This document shows positions 1 to 4,400 of a stretch of 5,071 bases of DNA, in pieces (positions within the stretch are counted from its first letter, which is position 1; every line of letters starts with the position of its first letter). The translations under genes and the position numbers were made by a program. The stretch comes from a bacterium (lineage in GTDB: Bacteria; Planctomycetota; J058; JAJDCP01): the NCBI GenBank assembly GCA_030428695.1, contig JAUIEM010000538.1, positions 1-5,071 on the forward strand, in the 5' to 3' direction. The notes under the pieces were generated by a model that worked only from the letters and a program-made list of their open reading frames with translations, did not search any database and was not told the DNA's origin.

Positions 1-60
1 GAGATCCCGACCAACCGGCCGCTCATCCGCCGCAAGTTCGAGGACCTGATCTTCGGCGCT
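1..60 (+). pseudogene. SecA-like fragment, cut off by the window edge and by loss of similarity
   Basis: Frame 1 opens with EIPTNRPLIRRKFEDLIF. IPTNRP followed by [VLM]-[IV]-R and then D-L-[IV]-[YF] about seven residues on is a hallmark of the SecA preprotein translocase ATPase, near the junction of its two nucleotide-binding domains. The first 19 codons all end in G or C, as in a real gene here. In SecA the next residues would lead into a helix of the type 'EKFxAVVEEI'. Here they become AVDLSADHPYAA, which I cannot align, and third-position G/C drops sharply. The frame has no stop until 657, but the later part does not look coding. Seen: the motif and the codon bias. Inferred: a remnant or breakpoint. 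A chimeric assembly end is an equally good explanation. Confidence 0.4.
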
Positions 61-108
61 GTCGATCTCTCCGCCGATCATCCGTATGCGGCATCCCGGC
101 TGGTGAAC

Positions 109-282
109 TCAGCCCTCCGGTTGTGGCGAAGTCAGCCCTACGCCGATGTCGACGGTGGCCCGCTCTTTCTGCCGGCTCTGCCCGAGGGCTATGATCGTGT
201 CGCACTCGACGCCGCTCAGGGCCCCTTCGTGCCAGCAGAAGCGGGCCCAGTTGTCGCGGCGCGGCGCGGGCAGGAAGTGCAT
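109..282 (-). pseudogene. N-terminal fragment resembling a 2-oxoglutarate/Fe(II) oxygenase
   Basis: Reading from ATG at 282, a 57-codon frame gives a protein whose residues 11-34 (NWARFCWHEGALSGVECDTI, then IALG) resemble the start of prolyl-4-hydroxylase-like 2OG-Fe(II) oxygenases. In those proteins an aromatic/acidic 'W-x-x-ALS-x-x-EC-x-x-II-x-LG' segment precedes 'ATV'. 'RATV' does occur at residues 41-44. The frame then loses resemblance and reaches a TGA at 111-109, well before the HxD...H iron ligands and the 2OG-binding Arg would appear, so the product cannot be an active oxygenase. Third-position G/C is very high for the first ~47 codons and falls afterwards. A modest GGAG lies 5 nt before the ATG. 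An in-frame TAG a little upstream limits any extension. It lies downstream of, and on the same strand as, the lipoprotein gene. The family assignment comes from recalled consensus and is tentative. Confidence 0.4.
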
Positions 283-357
283 CGAAGCTCCGAAGGCGTG
301 GTTCCCGATGCCCCGATTCTACCGCGCGTCGGCGCGCGTCCCCAGAGGCGGCTCAGC

Positions 358-585
358 TCAGTGGCAGCGCCGGCAGGAGCGGCGCCGGCAGCAGCAGCGC
401 TCCCGCTGCTCGCGCTGGATGTCGCGGACGTGCCCCCAGTAGCTGCGCTTCTGGTAGCGCGGCTTCGAGCCGTGGTCGAAGGCCTCGCGGATGCCGGCGC
501 CGATCAGGGCGCTGCAGCCCCCGCTCAGGGGCAGGAGGCACAGACAAAGGCACAGGACGAAACGGCGGATGGTGCTCCTGGACAT
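358..585 (-). CDS. Small Cys/Arg-rich putative lipoprotein (75 aa), function unknown
   Basis: The ATG at 585 is preceded by GAGGAG with a 5-nt spacer, a strong ribosome binding site that fixes the start. Residues 1-23 form a signal peptide: basic start (RSTIRR), hydrophobic core (FVLCLCLCLLPL), then SGGC with Cys24 as the likely lipidated residue. The lipobox is imperfect, because Ser rather than Leu is at -3 and Leu is at -4. The mature part is about 50 residues, strongly basic, with several aromatic residues near 43-52. It ends in a tail of five cysteines (64, 65, 66, 71, 74) among arginines, closing with His75. That tail could bind metal or form disulfides, but I know no family with this pattern. 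The gene lies 174 nt downstream of the 128-aa membrane protein gene on the same strand, so co-transcription is possible but not shown. Being a gene is well supported; its function is unknown. Confidence 0.72.
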   Translation of the reverse strand: MSRSTIRRFVLCLCLCLLPLSGGCSALIGAGIREAFDHGSKPRYQKRSYWGHVRDIQREQRERCCCRRRSCRRCH

Positions 586-590
586 GATCG

Positions 591-596
591 CTCCTC
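591..596 (-). promoter_or_regulatory. Ribosome binding site of the 75-aa lipoprotein
   Basis: On the minus strand GAGGAG is followed by CGATC and then ATG. The 5-nt spacing is near ideal and is the main reason to choose this start over other frames that overlap here. Confidence 0.7.
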
Positions 597-632
597 ATCT
601 CGCACCCCTCTGAACTGGTGGGAAACGCGGAG

Positions 633-653
633 CCGCGCCGACGCTCGGCGCGG
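633..653. other. Perfect 9-bp stem with 3-nt loop
   Basis: CCGCGCCGA and TCGGCGCGG are exact inverse complements around the loop CGC. The stem lies between the stop of the 128-aa gene (760) and the start of the lipoprotein gene (585). Read on the minus strand it is followed by a short TTT within GCGTTTCCC but by no real U-tract. It may be a weak or factor-assisted terminator for the upstream gene, or a 5'-leader structure of the lipoprotein mRNA. The geometry is seen directly; the role is inferred. Confidence 0.45.
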
Positions 654-672
654 GTGACGGTCCGCTCGCGTC

Positions 673-687
673 GCAGATCGCGTGCCA
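673..687 (-). promoter_or_regulatory. Possible sigma-54-type promoter element
   Basis: On the minus strand TGGCAC-N5-CTGC is one base away from the core sigma-54 pattern TGGCAC-N5-TTGC, with the GG and GC dinucleotides at the right separation. It would start transcription about 75 nt before the lipoprotein ATG. No upstream activator site is evident, and such matches can arise by chance in GC-rich DNA, so this is a weak call. Confidence 0.2.
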
Positions 688-759
688 GTCCGGCGGCGGG
701 CCTGGCTGCGCGATCGGCGCGCGGAGCGCGTCACATCCGGCATGACGGTCGCGGCACGG

Positions 760-1146
760 TCAGGCGGACCCCTCCCGCGGGGCGGCGATCCGCCGCGCGG
801 GCCGCGCGGTGCTCGCGTGCAGGCGGTCCGAGCGCAGGCGCAGGCAAGGGGAGCGGCCGCTGATCGAGCGCTCGCGGGCGCGGCGGCGGGCCCACGCCCG
901 GCGCACCCAGGAGTCCGGCGCGCCGCGCCCGCTCATCCCTTCGAGGGCGCGCTGCAGACCGGGGTCGAGCGCGGGCCCCGCGTCCGGCTCGGTGGCGGAC
1001 CAGTCGCGCAGGCCGACGCCGGCGCAGACCACACCGAGCGCGCACAGGCTGGTCGCGACGACCAGCGCCGGCTGCAGGCTCGCGGTGACGATCAGGAGCA
1101 GGGCGCTGCCCAGCCAGGGCAGGGACGCGTAACGGATCCGGGGCAT
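760..1146 (-). CDS. Small membrane protein with two predicted TM segments (128 aa), function unknown
   Basis: The ATG at 1146 follows AGGAGGTG with 7 nt between, an excellent ribosome binding site that rejects the longer upstream reading of the frame. Nearly every codon ends in G or C. After a short basic start (MPRIR), residues 8-22 and 27-46 are two hydrophobic stretches separated by Gln25-Pro26, a likely membrane hairpin. From about residue 47 (RDW) the protein is soluble: first acidic and small-residue-rich, then, from ~90 onward, strongly arginine-rich (VRRAWARRRARER and beyond), so the tail is probably cytoplasmic by the positive-inside rule. No enzyme motif is visible. It is transcribed divergently from the 583-aa secreted protein across a 355-nt gap and lies upstream of the lipoprotein gene on the same strand. 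I do not recognise the family. Confidence 0.7.
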   Translation of the reverse strand: MPRIRYASLPWLGSALLLIVTASLQPALVVATSLCALGVVCAGVGLRDWSATEPDAGPALDPGLQRALEGMSGRGAPDSWVRRAWARRRARERSISGRSPCLRLRSDRLHASTARPARRIAAPREGSA

Positions 1147-1151
1147 GCGGT

Positions 1152-1160
1152 ACACCTCCT
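1152..1160 (-). promoter_or_regulatory. Strong ribosome binding site of the 128-aa protein
   Basis: On the minus strand AGGAGGTGT lies just before ACCGC-ATG. This near-perfect Shine-Dalgarno sequence decides the start at 1146 within a longer open frame. Confidence 0.75.
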
Positions 1161-1370
1161 GGGTTTGCCGGCGGACGCCCGGCGAGCAGCGACCGGGGAG
1201 AGGCCCTCCCCGCGGAAGCCGGCTGCCGGCGCTCGCGACCCCGCTGTGCGGTGCTCGATGCGCTCTCTCGGCGGGGACATGCAGAGCCTTCGGGAGGGAT
1301 GGAACAAACGGTGTGCCGGACCGCGATCCCCGATTCCACCGCCGCGCACAGCCGACAGGGCGACCAGATC

Positions 1371-1387
1371 CCTGGCAGCTGCCCAGG
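1371..1387. promoter_or_regulatory. Palindromic site, possible operator
   Basis: GGCAGCTGCC is a perfect 10-bp palindrome (1374-1383). With one extra C it extends to CCT...AGG on the outside, giving a 17-base near-symmetric site about 115 nt before the 583-aa gene. Symmetry of this kind suits a dimeric repressor, but no regulator is encoded nearby, so the role is speculative. Confidence 0.2.
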
Positions 1388-1488
1388 AAGTGTGCAGAGG
1401 AAGCTCCGGAGACCGGCACCGTATTTGATACAGTCTCCCCTACCGGCGTCGCGCTGCTCCTCCAACGGCCGCGCGACGCGACGTGAGC

Positions 1489-1494
1489 GGAGGA
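1489..1494 (+). promoter_or_regulatory. Ribosome binding site supporting the GTG start at 1502
   Basis: GGAGGA lies 7 nt before the GTG, inside a purine-rich run (GGAGGAAGGAAGA). It supports GTG at 1502 as the start, which also places a well-formed signal peptide at the N-terminus. Confidence 0.7.
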
Positions 1495-1501
1495 AGGAAG
1501 A

Positions 1502-3253
1502 GTGCGGCGGTCTACCGTTCTGACGTGCCTGGCGTTGCTGGCAGGCAGCCTGTGCGCCCAACAAGCCCTCGACGGGGACGGCTTCAGCCTCGTCCTCCCC
1601 GCGGAATGGAAGACCCTGCCCAGCCCGCAGGGTGACCCCTACGCCGCGCGCCTGCGCGGCCCGCTCCAGGGCGACGGGCCGATGGGGGTCTACGTCAAGG
1701 TCGGGCCCCGCCCCGCCGATCCCGCCGCCTGGCTCGCCGAGCAGCGCCCGCAGCTGCGGCCGCGGGGCGACAGCTGGAGCCGCTTCGGGGAGCACGTCTT
1801 CCTGTGCTGGCGGCTGCCGGACATCGACCGCGAGGGCCGCACCTGGAGCCTGCGCCAGTACGGGCTCTTGAGCGGGGAGAAGATGCTGACCTTCGTCGTG
1901 CTCGCCCCGCGCACCCTGCACGTCGACCAGCTCCAGGATCTGCACGACCTGCTCGCCAGCCTGCGCTGCGACGCCGCGAGCGAGGCCCTGAGCCCCCGCC
2001 TCGAGGACGACCTGGTGTTCAGCGTCGCGACCGGCGGGAGCTTCTCCGCGCCGGTGCCCTACCTGCTCCGCCAGTTCCGCATCGCTCCTCCCGCCGGCGG
2101 CCTGCCCGGCCAGCTGCGGGTGGTCGCGACCGAGACCGGGGGGGCCGAGAACCTGCTCTTCGACGGGCCGCTCGACGGCGCCCACGAGCGCACCTGGCAG
2201 GTCGAGCCGCGGCTGGTCGACAGCGTGCGCTTCGAATTCCGCCCCGGCGACGTGCAGGTGTCCTTCTTCGTCGGCCTGAGCCCGAGCGACTGCGAGGCCT
2301 TCTCGGTCCGCAAGCTCGACGGCCTGAAGACGGCCGTCGAGTACGAGGCCGGCTGGCTGCAGGGCTTCCCCGGCCCGGACTACCTCAGCTTCGACAGCAG
2401 CGGCCAGCTGCGCCGCCACTACGACGGCTGGGGCATGCCGATCGTGTACGAGCCGGCGGAGCCGCTGCCGAACGGCAGCTTCGCGCGGATGGAGCTGCGC
2501 TCCTTCGGTCCGGACATGCGCCGCGGGGGCGGGGATGACACCGTGCTCGCCGGACGCTACGAGCCGCCCGCCCCGGAGGATCCCGCCCCGGAGGATCCCG
2601 CCCCGGAGGATCCCACCGATCACGGCATCGCCGCGCTGCCCGAGGCGGGTCCGGAGGACCCTGGAGGCGCCGCGCCGGCCGCTCCGCCGCCGCCCCTCGA
2701 GCCGATCGCCGGACCGGAGATCCTGCTGACCGAGCCGAAGCCCGAGCTCCCGCCGGAGGCGACGGACCCGGGCGCGACCGGCCTGCCGGCGGACTTCGTC
2801 GAGGCGGTCGGGGATCCACCCGCGCCGCTCGAGCCCATCCCGGCGCCGCTCGAGCCGGTGCCCGCCGACTCGACCGCGGAGACGACGGTCGAGACACCGG
2901 CTCCGGCCGACCCCCTCGGCCCGGTTCCGCCGCGCTTCCACAGCGTCAAGGTCGAGCTGCAGGAAGGATCGCTGTCCGTCCGCGCCTCCTTCGGCGACCT
3001 CGAGGTGCGGAACGGCCAGCTCTCCTTCGTCCTCGGCATGCGGCTGTTCGACCCGGAGGGCGCGGAGCTCTACGCCGACCCCGAGGTCGCCGCCAAGCGG
3101 CCCTTCGCCCAGCCGGGCAAGCGCCCCGCCGTCGAGTTCCAGCTCGCCCTGCCGCCGAAGCTCCCTGCCGGGCTGTACACGCTCCGCCTCGAGCTCGAGG
3201 ACTTGCGCACCGAACGCACGGCCCACGTCGACATGCCTTTCTCGGTGCCGTAG
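1502..3253 (+). CDS. Secreted multi-domain protein with PsbP/DcrB-like and pseudopilin-like regions (583 aa)
   Basis: A GTG start with a good ribosome binding site begins a signal peptide: RR, a hydrophobic core to residue 17, cleavage likely after Ala19 (LCA-QQ), so the product is exported. Residues 27-157 (FSLVLPAEW..., GVYVKV, a closing helix ending LLASLR) resemble the PsbP/DcrB/Mog1-type fold. Residues ~165-270 are beta-rich and unassigned. Residues 300-346 carry a signature like the C-terminus of GspG-type pseudopilins: DGWG-x-P-x-x-Y, then L-x-S-x-GPD, then GGGDD. There is no pilin N-terminal helix, however. Residues 353-478 are a Pro/Glu/Asp/Ala linker with tandem repeats. Residues 479-583 look like a beta-sandwich ending in LPAGLYTLRLELED and a PFSV-type last strand, common in extracellular proteins. 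No catalytic motif is seen. A structural, sensory or protein-binding role in the periplasm or envelope is a guess. Confidence 0.8.
   Translation: MRRSTVLTCLALLAGSLCAQQALDGDGFSLVLPAEWKTLPSPQGDPYAARLRGPLQGDGPMGVYVKVGPRPADPAAWLAEQRPQLRPRGDSWSRFGEHVFLCWRLPDIDREGRTWSLRQYGLLSGEKMLTFVVLAPRTLHVDQLQDLHDLLASLRCDAASEALSPRLEDDLVFSVATGGSFSAPVPYLLRQFRIAPPAGGLPGQLRVVATETGGAENLLFDGPLDGAHERTWQVEPRLVDSVRFEFRPGDVQVSFFVGLSPSDCEAFSVRKLDGLKTAVEYEAGWLQGFPGPDYLSFDSSGQLRRHYDGWGMPIVYEPAEPLPNGSFARMELRSFGPDMRRGGGDDTVLAGRYEPPAPEDPAPEDPAPEDPTDHGIAALPEAGPEDPGGAAPAAPPPPLEPIAGPEILLTEPKPELPPEATDPGATGLPADFVEAVGDPPAPLEPIPAPLEPVPADSTAETTVETPAPADPLGPVPPRFHSVKVELQEGSLSVRASFGDLEVRNGQLSFVLGMRLFDPEGAELYADPEVAAKRPFAQPGKRPAVEFQLALPPKLPAGLYTLRLELEDLRTERTAHVDMPFSVP
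2570..2614 (+). repeat. Three exact tandem copies of a 15-bp unit (APEDP x3)
   Basis: GCCCCGGAGGATCCC is repeated three times without a mismatch, in frame, encoding Ala-Pro-Glu-Asp-Pro at residues 357-371 where the linker of the secreted protein begins. Perfect identity even at third positions implies recent slippage or duplication, so copy number may differ between strains. Confidence 0.9.
2822..2863 (+). repeat. Two tandem 21-bp units (APLEP[IV]P x2)
   Basis: The first 14 bases of each unit (GCGCCGCTCGAGCC) are identical; the last 7 differ. The units encode APLEPIP and APLEPVP at residues 441-454, with a related PPLEPI near residue 397. It is an older duplication than the APEDP repeat in the same linker. 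Confidence 0.75.
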
Positions 3254-3292
3254 GAGCTCCCGGCGATTCCCGGCGCGCCGAGCCCTGAGCGC

Positions 3293-3321
3293 TTGACCTC
3301 CTCCCCCGCCCCTGTCAGGCT
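3293..3321 (+). promoter_or_regulatory. Possible sigma-70-type promoter for the SGNH gene
   Basis: TTGACC (3293-3298, five of six consensus bases) is followed after 17 nt by CAGGCT, a poor -10 that keeps only the A at position 2 and the final T. Transcription would begin near 3328, giving a ~20-nt leader containing the GGAGG at 3337 and ending at the proposed start at 3348. The placement is good; the -10 is weak. Confidence 0.3.
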
Positions 3322-3336
3322 GGAGGGTCCCGCGCC

Positions 3337-3341
3337 GGAGG
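3337..3341 (+). promoter_or_regulatory. Ribosome binding site pointing to an ATC start at 3348
   Basis: GGAGG is followed by CCCGCC (6 nt) and then ATC at 3348, in frame with the SGNH gene. No comparable site precedes TTG 3408, GTG 3432 or ATG 3447. This is the key evidence for the upstream, non-canonical start. Confidence 0.5.
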
Positions 3342-3347
3342 CCCGCC

Positions 3348-4397
3348 ATCCACCCCTCCCCCGCCCTGCGCCGCCTGCTCGGCCGCTGCGCTCTGGCCGG
3401 CGCGGCGTTGCTGCTCGGCCTCGCCCTGCTCGTGCGCGAGCGGCCGATGGCCGGCCTGCTTCTCGGCGGCGCGGGCCTGCTCGCGCTGACCGGCCTGCTC
3501 GCCCGGCGGCTCCCGCCCGGCCCGGTGCTCTCGCTGTGCCTGCTCGGCCTCGGCCTGCCGGGGATCGGGGCGACGCTGCTGTGGCTGCGCGGTCCGGCGC
3601 GGGAGCCGCTGCAGATCGGGATCTGGCGCTACGACGCCCGCTTCGGCTACGCGCACCGGGCCGACACCAGCGGGCTGCACACCCATCCCGCGGGCGACTT
3701 CGCGGTGCGCTACCGGCTCGACGGCCGGGGACACCGCGCGCTACCGGCTCCGGAGGACCCACAGGGCACCGTGCTGTGCGTCGGCGGCTCGTTCACCTTC
3801 GGCTATGGGGTCGCCGACAGCGCCTGCTTCCCCGCGTTGCTCGCCCGGCGCTTCCCCCGCCTGGCCTTCACCAACGCCGCGGTGATGGGCTGGGGCACCG
3901 TACACGCCTGGCTGGCGGTCGAGGACGCCTTCGCCGAAGCCCCCCCCGACCACGTGCTGTACGGCATGATCCCCCACCACATCGAACGCAACGGTCTGCG
4001 GGCGAGCTGGGTGGACTTCGTCGGGCGCGCCACCCTCGCCCGCGGCCATCCGCACGTCGAGCTCGAGGACGGGCGGCCGGTGTGGAAGGGCGTCGTCCAC
4101 GAAGGGGAAGCGGACAGCCCGGCCCTGACGGCGCACGAACGCGCCCTGACCCGCGCCCTGCTCGCCGCGATCGCCCGGCGCTGCCGGGAAGCCGGCGCGC
4201 GCTTCAGCCTCGTGCTGCTGCCCCAGCCGGACCACGACTACCCGCCGGGCTTCGTCGGGGAGCTGGCGTCGCTCGACCTGGAGCTGGTCGACCTGCGCGC
4301 CCTGCCCTTCGCCTGGTTCCCCTCGGACGACCACCCGAGCCCCGCCGACCACCGGCGCATCGCCGACGCGCTGGCGGGGCTGTTCGAGGGGGGTTGA
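3348..4397 (+). CDS. SGNH/GDSL-like hydrolase with N-terminal membrane segments (349 aa from ATC, 329 from TTG)
   Basis: Numbered from TTG 3408, GGSFTFGYGV (126-135) is the first SGNH block, with Ser128 as presumed nucleophile and Gly in place of the Asp of GDS. NAAVMGWGT (156-164) fits the 'N-x-G-x-x-GYGT' block of this group. PHHIERN follows. DDHPSPADHRRIADAL (307-322) is the last block, with His309 and a nearby Asp as presumed catalytic partners. Before the hydrolase part, RYDARFGYAHR...VRYRLDGRGHR matches the lead-in common in these proteins. Starting at ATC 3348 adds 20 residues, including RRLLGR and the first half of a membrane helix, giving three TM segments. The TTG start would leave helix one truncated. 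Such proteins hydrolyse or transfer esters, often O-acetyl groups on glycans; the substrate here is unknown. The gene lies 94 nt after the secreted-protein gene and could share its transcript. Confidence 0.8.
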   Translation: MHPSPALRRLLGRCALAGAALLLGLALLVRERPMAGLLLGGAGLLALTGLLARRLPPGPVLSLCLLGLGLPGIGATLLWLRGPAREPLQIGIWRYDARFGYAHRADTSGLHTHPAGDFAVRYRLDGRGHRALPAPEDPQGTVLCVGGSFTFGYGVADSACFPALLARRFPRLAFTNAAVMGWGTVHAWLAVEDAFAEAPPDHVLYGMIPHHIERNGLRASWVDFVGRATLARGHPHVELEDGRPVWKGVVHEGEADSPALTAHERALTRALLAAIARRCREAGARFSLVLLPQPDHDYPPGFVGELASLDLELVDLRALPFAWFPSDDHPSPADHRRIADALAGLFEGG

Positions 4398-4400
4398 GCG

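Larger units (their letters stand above)
1147..1501. other. Divergent intergenic region, no gene seen
   Basis: The region lies between the starts of the 128-aa gene (minus) and the 583-aa gene (plus), so it should hold both promoters. The open frames crossing it have no fitting start, ribosome binding site or protein-like composition. It contains a 7-bp stem (CGGGGAG/CTCCCCG, 1194-1212) in the likely leader of the minus gene. It also contains the palindromes GGCAGCTGCC (1374-1383), CTCCGGAG (1404-1411) and GTATTTGATAC (1421-1431). No convincing -35/-10 pair was found in either direction. A TACAGT at 1429-1434 could be a -10 element for the plus gene but lacks a recognisable -35. Confidence 0.6.

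Noticed and set aside
103..657. 184-codon plus-strand frame from 103
   Set aside because: It is the open continuation of the SecA-like frame. It has no ribosome binding site or coherent protein features and overlaps the well-supported lipoprotein gene on the other strand.
682..1428. 248-codon plus-strand frame opposite the 128-aa membrane protein
   Set aside because: Repetitive Arg/Ala/Gly composition, no proper start context, and it is antisense to a gene with an excellent ribosome binding site.
3254..3292. Possible terminator after the 583-aa gene
   Set aside because: CGGCGCGCCG at 3271-3280 is a palindrome with no loop and no U-tract follows; no convincing hairpin could be drawn.
731..3349. 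Very long open frame on the minus strand (872 codons) opposite the secreted-protein gene
   Set aside because: Its product is a low-complexity Arg/Gly/Ala/Leu string with no domain or signal. Position-three bias, signal peptide and ribosome binding site all favour the plus-strand gene, and long antisense frames are expected in DNA this GC-rich.
3940..3947. Run of eight C inside the SGNH gene, and seven G at 2138-2144 in the secreted-protein gene, as phase-variation tracts
   Set aside because: Both frames are intact across the runs and short G/C runs are common at this base composition, so there is no evidence for switching.
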